From: Marinicella sediminis
GTDB lineage: Bacteria > Pseudomonadota > Gammaproteobacteria > Xanthomonadales > Marinicellaceae
Assembly: GCF_002000055.1 (NCBI RefSeq)
Contig: NZ_MVBD01000001.1
Coordinates: forward strand, 1 to 64,000
Reading direction: 5' to 3'
Length of the DNA: 64,000 bases
Under the pieces are notes generated by a model. The model searched no databases and was not told where the DNA came from. It worked only from the letters and a program-made list of their open reading frames with translations. Shown here piece by piece: positions 8,552 through 17,311 of the stretch (position 1 is the first letter of the stretch; each line of letters opens with the position of its first letter). The position numbers and the translations under genes are program-made.

Positions 8552-8607
8552 TTGTCATCAAATCTTCACCCAAATGTCATAATGGCATGAAGCCTGCTGT
8601 CTAGAAT
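8552..8607 (+). promoter_or_regulatory. Pho-box-like array and -10 element in front of the olsF-like gene
   Basis: Four 7-mers stand at exact 11-bp spacing: TTGTCAT (8552), TCTTCAC (8563), ATGTCAT (8574), GCATGAA (8585). After a 10-bp spacer comes TAGAAT (8602-8607). The PhoB consensus is a CTGTCAT repeat with 11-bp period ending about 10 bp before the -10. Units one to three match well and the fourth is weak. Confidence 0.6.
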
Positions 8608-8636
8608 GGGCGTTTTAATCACCAAACAAACTGCTG

Positions 8637-10358
8637 ATGCTGGACATCCGTAAAAGTATCAAGACCCACTATCCGGCTTTGTCTGGCAAACTGGACAAGT
8701 ACACTCAATTATTTCAATGGCTCGAAAAATGGCTACACACCAATGAGATCAATCAATTCATCAGCAGCAATCAGCACCTGACCAATTTTTTGTTTCTGGA
8801 TGCGATCCTGAAGGAATTTGAGTTTGGATACAAACTGGCCAATCATCACCGGGCTCGAATTCCTGCTGAAGGGCGCTTGTTGATCGTGGCCAATCACCCC
8901 ATTGGTTCACTGGATGGTCTGGCTCTGATGCGCATGATTTATGAGATCAGGCCTGATGTAAAAATCATTGCCACCCCTTTGCTCAGCACCATTGAACCCC
9001 TTCGCGAGTTGTTCTTGCCGGTGGATAACATCAGTCAGAACGCTCACCACAAAAATAACCTGGTGAACATCCACAATGCTTTACAGCAAGAACAAGCGGT
9101 GATCATCTTTCCGGCAGGAGAAGTGTCTCGGGTAACGGCCAAAGGCATCAAAGACGGTCGCTGGAAAGCCGGTTTCATTAAAATGGCTGAACGGACCAAT
9201 ACCCCGGTCTTACCGGTGTTGATCGAATCGCGTAATTCCGTCTTGTTTTATGCCGCTTCGATGGTGTACAAACCATTGAGCACGCTGATGCTGATACATG
9301 AGATGTATAAACAAAAAAACAACACCATTGAATTGATCATTGGCGACCTGATCGAACCGGCCAACTGGCAATCACTGGGCATCAAACGCAAAGCCTTGGC
9401 TCAACGGTTTCGACAACATGTTTTTGGGCTCAGGAAAAACAAATCACGGTTCACCACCACTGCGTCCATTGCACAACCGATACAAAGCCGGCGTTTACAT
9501 GCTGAAATCAAACAACACATGCCGATCGGTAAAACCCAGGACGGCATGAGCATTTACCTGCTGGACTATCGCCCGGATTCGTTGCTGATTCAGGAAATTG
9601 GCCGACTGCGGGAACTGTCATTCAGGATGGTCAGGGAGGGGACCGGTTCGCGGGTGGATCTTGATTCATATGATGTGTATTACAAACACCTGGTGTTGTG
9701 GAATGACAAAGAGCTGGAGGTGGTGGGGGCTTACCGTCTGGGCTTTTGTGGAGACATCGTTGCTGATCGGGGTACAAGCGGTCTGTATTGTTCTACTTTG
9801 TACCGGTTTGATCAGGCATTCACCAGCTTGGCACCTGTCACTTTGGAGCTTGGCCGCAGTTTTGTGCAGCCCAAATACTGGGGGCTGCGGGGTCTGGAAT
9901 ATTTATGGTACGGCATCGGTGCTGTATTGCGGATGCACCCGGAGATCAAATACCTGTTTGGTGCCGTGTCTATTCCCGGTGACTATCCTGATGAAGTCTT
10001 GCATCAAATGGTCAGTCATTATGCCAGTCACTTTCCAAAGCCGCCATCAGCGCCTCGGATGACACCCTATCACCCTTACAACAGGCCATTAAAAATTAGT
10101 AAGACAGATCAAAAACAGGCGATAAAGCAATTATTGAGGTCACTGAAATCAGCAGGTGTTAAATTACCGGTGTTGTTCAAACAATACACCGATTTATGTG
10201 AGCCAGGTGGGGTGGGTTTTATCAACTTTGCCGTAGATCCTGATTTCAATGGTTGTGTGGATGGATTAATCTGGCTGGAGCTGGAACATATGAAAGCCCA
10301 CAAGCGCAGTAAATACCTGGCTCCTTCAGAACCGGCAACAGCCAGTCAGTCAGCCTGA
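8637..10358 (+). CDS. olsF: two-domain acyltransferase, probable ornithine-lipid synthase (OlsF-like)
   Basis: The 573-residue product joins two acyltransferases. The first (about residues 70-280) is PlsC-like, with NHPIGSLD as the HX4D-type motif and FPAGEVSR further on. The second (about 285-490) resembles the OlsB/GNAT-type hemolysin family: RLRELSFRMVREGTGSRVDLDSYD, then ELGRSFVQPKYW and LFGAVSIPG. This order, O-acyltransferase then N-acyltransferase, is that of OlsF, which makes ornithine lipid from ornithine and two acyl-ACPs. Ornithine lipids are phosphate-free and replace phospholipids under phosphate limitation, consistent with the Pho-box-like array 30 bp upstream and the phosphate permease pair across the divergent region. 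The product has not been demonstrated, and other acylated amino acids are possible. Confidence 0.68.
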   Translation: MLDIRKSIKTHYPALSGKLDKYTQLFQWLEKWLHTNEINQFISSNQHLTNFLFLDAILKEFEFGYKLANHHRARIPAEGRLLIVANHPIGSLDGLALMRMIYEIRPDVKIIATPLLSTIEPLRELFLPVDNISQNAHHKNNLVNIHNALQQEQAVIIFPAGEVSRVTAKGIKDGRWKAGFIKMAERTNTPVLPVLIESRNSVLFYAASMVYKPLSTLMLIHEMYKQKNNTIELIIGDLIEPANWQSLGIKRKALAQRFRQHVFGLRKNKSRFTTTASIAQPIQSRRLHAEIKQHMPIGKTQDGMSIYLLDYRPDSLLIQEIGRLRELSFRMVREGTGSRVDLDSYDVYYKHLVLWNDKELEVVGAYRLGFCGDIVADRGTSGLYCSTLYRFDQAFTSLAPVTLELGRSFVQPKYWGLRGLEYLWYGIGAVLRMHPEIKYLFGAVSIPGDYPDEVLHQMVSHYASHFPKPPSAPRMTPYHPYNRPLKISKTDQKQAIKQLLRSLKSAGVKLPVLFKQYTDLCEPGGVGFINFAVDPDFNGCVDGLIWLELEHMKAHKRSKYLAPSEPATASQSA

Positions 10359-10462
10359 TTCATTGGTTGTTCTGATCGCTGGGTCTTCACTGACTCGGTG
10401 ATCAACATGGCTCCGCCAATAGTCATCATCAGTACCACAGCCAGAATCACCAATTGATTCAT
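10346..10462 (-). CDS. possible small single-span membrane protein
   Basis: A 38-codon frame from ATG 10462 gives MNQLVILAVVLMMTIGGAM followed by a polar tail. This is one membrane helix with a short charged C-terminus. It lies 50 bases after the glycosyltransferase gene in the same direction and overlaps the 3' end of the olsF-like gene on the other strand by 13 bases. The ribosome site is weak. It may be a real small protein of the PAP2-glycosyltransferase operon or chance. Confidence 0.35.
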   Translation of the reverse strand: MNQLVILAVVLMMTIGGAMLITESVKTQRSEQPMNQAD

Positions 10463-10512
10463 TCTGTATCGGTCAGAAGATTCTGAGCCGTGAGGTTGTT
10501 TATGACAGCAGT

Positions 10513-11547
10513 TCACAGGTGGACCACTTCAACTTGTTGCCACAAGTGTGCATACCAATCGGATTGGCGGTCTGGCAGGCCATTGGCCAACCATTGGCAA
10601 ATGTGACCGGCCACGTCAGGAAAGGTGATTTTTACCCTGCGGTTTTTGTGTAAAAAGTGAACCAGGTCTTTGAGATTCAGGTCTTGAATGACGTGACCAT
10701 ACTGTAACTGTAACAAAGCCATGGCATTGGCTTGTTGTTCAGTTTGTCCTTTCAGTGGCCGAACCAATAGTTTTTTGCCAAGACTCAGGGCTTCTGAACT
10801 CAACTCAAATCCTGCATTGGCAATCACGGTATCACAGCTGTGCAGGTCGGTTTGAAATGTACATCTGGATAAAGGCTTGAAAGTCACGTGTTGGTAGGGT
10901 GAGCTGAGTCTTTCCGGGGTGTAAATAATGAACTGATGAGTGCGGATCTGACTGAGCAGATAGGCCACTTTTTGCTGGTTTTCAAAAGGCAGATAGACCA
11001 ACACCCGATGATCGATGGTTTCACCAATAGGTTCATCGATGGCTATGATGGGTGGCAGGATCGGGGCGTCAAAATGATGCCAGTGTAACGGCACCTTGTG
11101 GGTGGTCGGGGCAAACCAGCGGGTGATCATTTTGGCCAGCCAGTGATTTTTGTTTTGTGGCACCGGATAGTCAAACACGTATTGGTGGCCAATACCAACG
11201 ACGGGGACCTGCTGTCTTCGGCAGGCCCATGCGGTGATCGGTTCGTAATCACTGATGACCCAATCATACCCTGATAAGTCGCAATTTTTGACATCCTGCA
11301 TAAACTGCCAGAGGTTATTTTTAAAAAGGGTTTTACGGTATTTGATTTCGCCATCAATGATTGCAAAAGTCAGCCCCCTGCGGAAGGTTTTTCGGGCAAA
11401 CACAGCCATGTCAAAATAAGCAGTTTCCGGCCGACCTGAAAACAGATAATCAACCTGGCAATCGATTTTTTCAAGAGCCCTGGCCATGACCCTGGCGCGG
11501 GTGATGTGTCCATTTCCTGTGCCTTGCACACCATATAGAATCTTCAT
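10513..11547 (-). CDS. glycosyltransferase of the MJ1255/VC2487 family
   Basis: A 344-residue GT-B type enzyme. It opens with MKILYGVQGTGNGHITRARVMARAL, the Gly-rich loop of this family. A C-terminal nucleotide-sugar region follows: DTVIANAGFELSSEALSLGKKLLVRPLKGQTEQQANA, the usual donor-binding site of UDP-sugar transferases related to MurG and monogalactosyldiacylglycerol synthases. Donor and acceptor are unknown. It is coupled to the PAP2 phosphatase by a TGATG overlap. The phosphatase could supply a dephosphorylated lipid acceptor such as diacylglycerol, but that is inference. The shared promoter carries a Pho-box-like repeat. Confidence 0.75.
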   Translation of the reverse strand: MKILYGVQGTGNGHITRARVMARALEKIDCQVDYLFSGRPETAYFDMAVFARKTFRRGLTFAIIDGEIKYRKTLFKNNLWQFMQDVKNCDLSGYDWVISDYEPITAWACRRQQVPVVGIGHQYVFDYPVPQNKNHWLAKMITRWFAPTTHKVPLHWHHFDAPILPPIIAIDEPIGETIDHRVLVYLPFENQQKVAYLLSQIRTHQFIIYTPERLSSPYQHVTFKPLSRCTFQTDLHSCDTVIANAGFELSSEALSLGKKLLVRPLKGQTEQQANAMALLQLQYGHVIQDLNLKDLVHFLHKNRRVKITFPDVAGHICQWLANGLPDRQSDWYAHLWQQVEVVHL

Positions 11548-12071
11548 CAGTTTAGAGCGGTCAGCAGCACCGTCAGCTGACCAATGGACAATCCCAGAAT
11601 GGCCCCGACCAGCGTATCAGTTGGGTAGTGCACGCCCAACACCACACGTGAAAAACCCACCAGTGAAGCCCAGATCAGCATCGGCGCCCACAACAGCGGC
11701 AACCAATGACAAACCAGGGTGGTATATAAAAAGGCCGCACAGGTGTGGCCCGATGGAAAACTGAACTGGTCATTTGGTTCCACCTGTTGGTTGATGGTCA
11801 AGACCCTGAAAGGCCGGTTGCGTCTCAGCAGGTTCTTCAAAAGCAGGTAAACCGGTCGTTCAATGGCAAAGCCCAGTAACAAACCCAGCAGCATCGGTGC
11901 GAAAGGGCCAGACCACAACACAGCCAATGCAGCAGTGCCCAGATACAGCCAGCCATCTGCTGTGGCAGAAATCAGCCGGGCATAGGGTATCAGTCCGGCA
12001 TGGTGGCGGGCCTGAAATAGGCGTTTAATCAGCGACACAACAAGTGCCTGAATGGAGGCCAGTGGTTTCAT
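11547..12071 (-). CDS. PAP2-superfamily membrane phosphatase
   Basis: A 174-residue membrane protein with the three PAP2 motifs: KNLLRRNRP (KX6RP), PSGH in QFSFPSGHTCAA, and SRVVLGVHYPTD (SRX5HX3D). These enzymes dephosphorylate lipid phosphates such as phosphatidic acid or undecaprenyl pyrophosphate. About five hydrophobic segments surround the motifs, so the active site faces the periplasm in known members. Its stop overlaps the start of the glycosyltransferase (TGATG), so the two are co-translated. The upstream region contains a candidate Pho-type promoter. Confidence 0.88.
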   Translation of the reverse strand: MKPLASIQALVVSLIKRLFQARHHAGLIPYARLISATADGWLYLGTAALAVLWSGPFAPMLLGLLLGFAIERPVYLLLKNLLRRNRPFRVLTINQQVEPNDQFSFPSGHTCAAFLYTTLVCHWLPLLWAPMLIWASLVGFSRVVLGVHYPTDTLVGAILGLSIGQLTVLLTALN

Positions 12072-12097
12072 GGGCTGTACCGATGTAGATTGGCGCC

Positions 12098-12131
12098 ATT
12101 CTAGTGTGCCAATGTGACAGGCCGGTCATGC
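12098..12131 (-). promoter_or_regulatory. Pho-box-like repeat and -10 element in front of the PAP2-glycosyltransferase pair
   Basis: Read on the minus strand: GCATGAC (12131-12125), then after an 11-bp step CTGTCAC (12120-12114), a 10-bp spacer and TAGAAT (12103-12098). The last unit, spacer length, -10 hexamer and flanking bases (CTAGAATGG) match the olsF-like promoter. Only one unit is a strong match, so the call is tentative. Confidence 0.4.
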
Positions 12132-12147
12132 CCTGATGAATTTTGGG

Positions 12148-13491
12148 TTACAACCAGTCAACCAGTTGTGGAAACAAATACAGCACCACCAGCATCAACA
12201 CCTGCAATGCGATGAAAGGCATGACCCCGCGATACAACTGACGCGTAGAAATGTCGGTCACGCCTCGCAGATAAAACAATGCAAAACCAAACGGTGGAGT
12301 GAGGAAAGAAGTTTGTAGGTTGATGGCGATCATGATACCCAGCCACACCGGATCAAAGCCCATCATCAGCAAAATGGGTCCGACGATGGGAATCACCACA
12401 AAAGTGATTTCAATGAAGTCCAGGATAAAGCCCAATAAAAACAGCACCAGCATCACCAGCAACAGGGCAGTCAGTTCACCCCCGGGTAGATGGGTGAGGA
12501 AATGCTGCACTGCCTCATCACCTTTGAAACCTTTGAACACCAATGAAAACAAAGCCGCTCCTATCAGAATCATGAACACCATGGCGGTGACTTTGACGGT
12601 TTCTTTCAGCGCTTCATTGAGTACTTCGCGGTTCAATGTGCGGTTAATGGCAGCCAACACCAGGGCTCCGATGGACCCCACCGATGCGGCTTCTGTTGGC
12701 GTGGCAACGCCACTGATGATGGAGCCCAGCACCGCCAGAATGAGCAGCAGGGGTGGCAGCAAGGATGCCAGTACAGTGGTCAATGATGGTGGATCACTGA
12801 CTTCAATCTCTGGCATGGCATCAGGTCGACGCCACCTGACCCACAACAGATAGATGGCATACAGCAACACCAGCATCAGACCAGGTATCAGCGCACCGAG
12901 GAACAAGTCTTGTACAGAAACTGTTTTGGGGTTGAACACATTGAGCTTGAGCTGTGCCTGCTGATAGGCATTGGACAACACATCGCCCAGCAAGACCAAC
13001 ACAATGGATGGCGGTATGATTTGTCCCAGGGTGCCAGAGGCACATATGGTCCCGGCAGAAACTGCTGGGTCATAACCATTTTTTTGCATCACGGGCATGG
13101 CCAGTAGGCCCAGGGTTACCACTGTGGCACCAACAATACCGGTACTGGCCGCCAATAACATGCCAACGATCAGTAAAGCAAAGCCCAGCCCGCCTTTGCG
13201 ACCGCCCAGTAAGGCAGCCATGTTTTGTAGTAAAGATTCGGCCAGCTTGGCTTTTTCCAGAACCACGCCCATGAAGACGAAGACGGGTACAGCCATCAGA
13301 GTGGCATTGCTGAGAATACCATTGAGGCGGTTGGGCAAGGCTGCAATGAAATCAGCATCAAACCAACCAGTGAGAAACCCAATCAGGGCAAACCACAAAG
13401 ACACACCACCCAGGGTGAAAGCCACTGGAAACCCAGCCATCAGAACAGCAGTGACGGTAATGAACAGCAGCAAAGCCCACCAGGCTTCCAT
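12148..13491 (-). CDS. TRAP transporter large permease subunit (DctM family)
   Basis: About 447 residues with a dozen or more hydrophobic segments and DctM features: PVAFTLGG near the N-terminus, MAVPVFVFMGVVLEKAKLAE, GTLGQIIPPSIVLVLLGD and the C-terminal LQTSFLTPPFGFALFYLRGV. It is the sodium-coupled membrane channel of a tripartite carboxylate-type importer. Start chosen at ATG 13491, giving a TGATG overlap with the small subunit; a GTG one codon earlier is possible. No periplasmic binding protein (DctP) gene is nearby, so the substrate cannot be inferred. Confidence 0.9.
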   Translation of the reverse strand: MEAWWALLLFITVTAVLMAGFPVAFTLGGVSLWFALIGFLTGWFDADFIAALPNRLNGILSNATLMAVPVFVFMGVVLEKAKLAESLLQNMAALLGGRKGGLGFALLIVGMLLAASTGIVGATVVTLGLLAMPVMQKNGYDPAVSAGTICASGTLGQIIPPSIVLVLLGDVLSNAYQQAQLKLNVFNPKTVSVQDLFLGALIPGLMLVLLYAIYLLWVRWRRPDAMPEIEVSDPPSLTTVLASLLPPLLLILAVLGSIISGVATPTEAASVGSIGALVLAAINRTLNREVLNEALKETVKVTAMVFMILIGAALFSLVFKGFKGDEAVQHFLTHLPGGELTALLLVMLVLFLLGFILDFIEITFVVIPIVGPILLMMGFDPVWLGIMIAINLQTSFLTPPFGFALFYLRGVTDISTRQLYRGVMPFIALQVLMLVVLYLFPQLVDWL

Positions 13492-13985
13492 CACTTACCC
13501 TCCGATTGATTGGCTTTGGGAGTGGATCTCAGCCATTGGGTCAACACATAAGCGATCAGGGTCAGGGGCATCAGCACCAGCAGTGATTTGAACAAAAACA
13601 TCAGCGGCAGGCCCCCGGTTTCACCAGAGCCTTCAAGCCGCAGCCAGGCATTGATCACGTACTCAAAGCAGGACCAAATGATGAAGCCCATCATCGGTAG
13701 CATCAGTAACATGGTTCCCCAAAAATTGACGCGGTTTTTTGTGGTGTCAGTATAACCCTGATAAAACACATCAACCCGCACATGCTTGTCATGATGCCAG
13801 GCATAGACCATGCCCAGCATCAAGGCTGTGGCATGACAATAAACGGCCAGCTCCTGAACCGGTATGAACACCACATTGAACAGGTTGCGGCTGACCACGG
13901 TGAAAAAACTCAGCAGCACCATCAACAAGGTGATGACACCCAGCAGCGCACCGTATTTTTCCATGAATCCGGATCGTTCAGACAT
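13491..13985 (-). CDS. TRAP transporter small permease subunit (DctQ family)
   Basis: A 164-residue protein with four hydrophobic segments and typical DctQ landmarks: FFTVVSRNLFNVVFIPVQELAVYCHATALMLGMVYAWHHDKHVRVDVFY. It partners with the large permease encoded immediately downstream, with overlapping stop and start. Together they form the membrane part of a TRAP importer. The gene begins 66 bases after the MAPEG gene in the same direction. A missing DctP in this locus is unusual but not rare. Confidence 0.88.
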   Translation of the reverse strand: MSERSGFMEKYGALLGVITLLMVLLSFFTVVSRNLFNVVFIPVQELAVYCHATALMLGMVYAWHHDKHVRVDVFYQGYTDTTKNRVNFWGTMLLMLPMMGFIIWSCFEYVINAWLRLEGSGETGGLPLMFLFKSLLVLMPLTLIAYVLTQWLRSTPKANQSEGK

Positions 13986-14050
13986 GCGTCATTTTCTTCA
14001 CAACAAGCTGTGCAGTGGTTTGACTGTGCGGGTCAGGTCAGGCGATCAGT

Positions 14051-14434
14051 TCAGAACAAGCGCCAGACAGCGCCACCCAAGCCGCCCAGTAACATCACGT
14101 GTGATGCCAGGAAACCAAGCACAAAGCCCATGCCTCTGGATTTGGGATCTTTCATGTAAGCGGTGAAATAAATAAAGCGGCTGATAAAAAACACCAAGCC
14201 CAGTATGGCAGCGGTCATGGGGTGTACATAACTGGCAAACAAAAACATCGAAGGAACCACTATGATGAGTTGTTCGAGGGTGTTTTGTTGAATGCGGTAT
14301 GCCCTTTCAAAATACCGGTGCCCGCTGACTGCTGGTGCACTGACACTGTATTTGCCACGGGCTGCACCCACCACAAATGAAAAATAAGAGTACTGTAACA
14401 GCACCAATGACAAGACGATGGCCACATACAACAT
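14051..14434 (-). CDS. MAPEG-family membrane protein
   Basis: A 127-residue protein with four membrane helices and the family pattern: an early basic/polar stretch around AARGKYSVSAPAVSGHRYFERAYRIQQNTLEQL, the segment that binds glutathione in eukaryotic MAPEG enzymes, then hydrophobic helices. MAPEG members include microsomal glutathione S-transferases. It lies between a TRAP permease and a soluble GST-like gene on the same strand, which fits glutathione-linked metabolism but does not prove it. A second MAPEG gene stands 3.3 kb further on. Confidence 0.82.
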   Translation of the reverse strand: MLYVAIVLSLVLLQYSYFSFVVGAARGKYSVSAPAVSGHRYFERAYRIQQNTLEQLIIVVPSMFLFASYVHPMTAAILGLVFFISRFIYFTAYMKDPKSRGMGFVLGFLASHVMLLGGLGGAVWRLF

Positions 14435-14473
14435 AATTCACCTCAATCGAAAAAAAAGAGCAATGATTGTAAC

Positions 14474-15058
14474 CTAAAATGGTGCGCTTTTATTCACAAA
14501 CTTGATTTCTGACAGGCGTTCCACATGAGCCTGCAGGTGGGGATAAGGCAGGTCAAACATCTGGTACAGTACCAGGTGGTCCCATAAGCTGACCAGATGA
14601 AATCCGGTGTAATTGGGTTCAGCAGCAAACAGGGTTGCGTGATTCTCCAGCCATTGCATCCCCTGATCAACAGTGAGTCTGAATTTATCGTAACGCTGGT
14701 ATTTGTTGGCATCTATACCGGTGCGATCCGCCATCACCAGTTCCACTTCCGCAGTCATCACGCCATTCATAACGGCCCGGGCATTGAGCATGTCAGTATC
14801 GTTGGTCAAAACCTGAAAACGATCTTTGCAATCATGTTGCCTGACCAGGTAATCAGCGATGTGGTCCGATTCAAAAATCGCCTGGCCGTTATCGGTGATT
14901 AACGTGGGTACTTTCATCAAAGGATTACCGGCAAATAAATCGGGATTATGTGTAGCAACGTTACCGACATCAACCAGTTCCACCGACAGCCCAAGGGCAT
15001 CAATCAGTATCCGGTTTTTGCGGGCAAAATGAGATTTGGGTGTGTAATGCAATTTCAT
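14474..15058 (-). CDS. glutathione S-transferase family protein
   Basis: A 194-residue protein with an N-terminal thioredoxin-like domain (MKLHYTPKSHFARKNRILIDALGLSVELVDV). It has the conserved cis-Pro in MKVPTLITDNGQAIFESDHIADYLV, where Glu-Ser contacts glutathione in known GSTs. A helical C-terminal domain follows. Whether it acts as a transferase or a reductase cannot be read from the sequence; the residue before the first helix is Ser/His rather than a clear Cys. Monocistronic spacing to the flanking genes. Confidence 0.85.
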   Translation of the reverse strand: MKLHYTPKSHFARKNRILIDALGLSVELVDVGNVATHNPDLFAGNPLMKVPTLITDNGQAIFESDHIADYLVRQHDCKDRFQVLTNDTDMLNARAVMNGVMTAEVELVMADRTGIDANKYQRYDKFRLTVDQGMQWLENHATLFAAEPNYTGFHLVSLWDHLVLYQMFDLPYPHLQAHVERLSEIKFVNKSAPF

Positions 15059-15136
15059 TCGATTATTCTAACGGATGAAACTGCCCAGTGTCAGGCAGAT
15101 TGAGCAATGGATGTTGCATTTATAAGCACTCAGGAA

Positions 15137-15158
15137 AGGAGCGGCCAGGGCCGCTCCT
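15137..15158 (-). terminator. GC-rich hairpin after the PKD lipoprotein gene
   Basis: AGGAGCGGCC and GGCCGCTCCT form a perfect 10-bp stem with a 2-nt loop 20 bp past the stop codon. Only three T follow on the minus strand, so termination strength is uncertain. Confidence 0.5.
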
Positions 15159-15177
15159 GTTGGGGTGATCTCCTCAG

Positions 15178-17118
15178 TTACAGGCTGATTTTGTAGGCCT
15201 GTGGGTAAGGTCTGGCAACACAGCCGGTGGCGGCACAAATGCGTACCGTGTCACAACTGGTGGTGGTCGATAGGCCACTGTTGTCCGTAACGGTCAGGGT
15301 CACCGGATAGCCAGTCATATATGTCACCGGCGGAAAATACTCGGTGATGATGCTGCCACTGCCCGTTGGGGTGCCACTCAAGGTCCATTCATAACTGACA
15401 ATGCTGCCATCCGGGTCAAAACTGTCGGTGCCGTCAAAGGTTGATGTTACCGGTCCCAGGGAGAAATTCGGGGTGATGTCACAGTCGGCGATTGGATACT
15501 TGGGATCATTCATGGTCAGCGTACCGGTGCTGCTGCCACTGGCAGCGGTGCCGGTGTAGCCCAGTTCGGTGGCCAGGAAGGCGTTGATGTTACCAACCAT
15601 GGTGCCATTGCTCAGTGGTCCGCCGGCACTGGCATAACTCCAGAATCCGGTCCGGTCCGGTGGAATCACCCCATCATCGCAGGAAAAGTTTTTCACCGCA
15701 CCGGCCAGCCAGTAAGCGCTGTTGTAACGTCCCCAGCTCCAGGATTTGTTGCCACCCCAGCCGCGTGAGTATACCTGGCCTTTGCTGGTCAGTTCGAAGG
15801 TGTGGGTTTCTTCAGAATTGAGCAGGTAGGGCGCTGCGGTGTTGCTGTCAAAATCGACATAGAAATTTTCATGGTTTTCACCATCATTGCCGTTGTGTGA
15901 GATCAGACCAAGCAAGCCTTTTACGGTCTTGTCCACCAGGTCAAATTCGAGGTCAGCCAGCGTGGCCCCATCGGTGGCGATCAGTGCTGCGATGCCCAGG
16001 GCACCTTCCAGAAAAGTCACAAAGGAATCGGTGTTGAACGTGGTGTCCTGCGCCCGGCTCAGAACCACACCTTTGTTGAACAGGGTTTGTTCGCTAACCG
16101 GGCCCGGTGGGTCATAGGTCAGCATGCCTGAATCTGAAGCCAGTGAACGGGAGGCTGACAAAGGACCACCGGCAGCCGATGTTTTCACCCAGACTTTGGA
16201 ACCGTATTCAGCTTGCAAATCCAATTCGCCGGTACAGCTGCCACTTTCACACTGCCCACCACTGCCAGACAGGCACAGGATGGTGGTGCGGGTGCGCAGG
16301 TAGCTGGTGTCAATCCGCGACACATCATTGGCGGCGTGCTGAATGTACCTGACCATATCAGCCGAGTGAGCGGCTTTGTTTTTCACTTGTTTGACATAGC
16401 GTTTGCGTTTCAGGTTGCCCAGCCAGTTGTGTTCTTCAACATTGGGGTTGATATTCACCGAATACCCTGATTCCTGAAAAGTGGTGACCACATCACAGGC
16501 ACAATGATCACCGGCACCGCGGTTGGCATAGTGGTTCAGCAGGCGCTGGCCTTCGCCGCGCAACTCAGCCGATGGCTTGCTGGCTGTCAGGTAGTCGGCA
16601 AATTGACCATAACGGTTGTGGCTGGTAGGCAGCGCTGCAGCTTGTCGATACTGATTCAATACAGCCGGCTCATGAGTCCGCAGCCAGTTACTTAAATCAA
16701 GCCCTTTGGGTGCCAACTGAGACTGTTGCCAATCAAGCAATGTTTGTGGTGCCGAAACCGCTGCCCAATGCATCAGCAGATTGGCATTGACTTCGGTAGA
16801 CAGGTCTATGCGGGCTGAATCATAAAACTCCGGATGTTGTTGTTTGAAGTAGTGAATGATGGTACGTCCGCCAAGTTGCTCTTCGACCTGTAGCAGCCAT
16901 TGATCAAACAAGTCGGTGTGTTCGTTCATCAGCAGGTCTTCAAGTGAAACCGTTGTGGCATATCCCATTTGCCATTGTTCGATCACATCAAACAGTTGTG
17001 CTGATACTTCGAGTCCGCCAATGTCTGATTGCCGGTTTTCTGCCGCCCGCACTGAATCGGTGTGCAGCAGCCCACAGCCACTGATTGTCAAAGCGGCCAG
17101 CAAGGTTAATTTGTTCAT
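15178..17118 (-). CDS. large exported lipoprotein-like protein with C-terminal PKD-type domain
   Basis: 646 residues from ATG 17118, where GAGGA is well spaced; the ATG two codons earlier is too close to it. The N-terminus (MNKLTLLAALTISGCGLL) has a candidate lipobox, SGC. The middle contains many paired cysteines, for example CACDVV, CLSGSGGQCESGSC, and a Gly/Ser-rich region. The last 90 residues (about 555-640) form a PKD-like Ig domain with FDGTDSFDPDGSIVSYEWTLSG. PKD domains mediate extracellular binding or spacing. The N-terminal 450 residues are not recognised, and no protease or glycosidase motif was found. Encoded alone. Confidence 0.65.
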   Translation of the reverse strand: MNKLTLLAALTISGCGLLHTDSVRAAENRQSDIGGLEVSAQLFDVIEQWQMGYATTVSLEDLLMNEHTDLFDQWLLQVEEQLGGRTIIHYFKQQHPEFYDSARIDLSTEVNANLLMHWAAVSAPQTLLDWQQSQLAPKGLDLSNWLRTHEPAVLNQYRQAAALPTSHNRYGQFADYLTASKPSAELRGEGQRLLNHYANRGAGDHCACDVVTTFQESGYSVNINPNVEEHNWLGNLKRKRYVKQVKNKAAHSADMVRYIQHAANDVSRIDTSYLRTRTTILCLSGSGGQCESGSCTGELDLQAEYGSKVWVKTSAAGGPLSASRSLASDSGMLTYDPPGPVSEQTLFNKGVVLSRAQDTTFNTDSFVTFLEGALGIAALIATDGATLADLEFDLVDKTVKGLLGLISHNGNDGENHENFYVDFDSNTAAPYLLNSEETHTFELTSKGQVYSRGWGGNKSWSWGRYNSAYWLAGAVKNFSCDDGVIPPDRTGFWSYASAGGPLSNGTMVGNINAFLATELGYTGTAASGSSTGTLTMNDPKYPIADCDITPNFSLGPVTSTFDGTDSFDPDGSIVSYEWTLSGTPTGSGSIITEYFPPVTYMTGYPVTLTVTDNSGLSTTTSCDTVRICAATGCVARPYPQAYKISL

Positions 17119-17311
17119 ACTCATTTCCTCATGGATTGGATTTCAATCACTCAGTCTGATGGTGCAGACTGAGACCCCATCAACCGAGATGAGGCCAATT
17201 CATGGTAGGATGTAAAGTGTCATGAGGGCACAACAGTTCTGGACAAAACTGGTATTTTCCAGTTTTTACCACATTGGAAAAACCCTCAATAACAGTAACA
17301 TGGAGTTGGTG

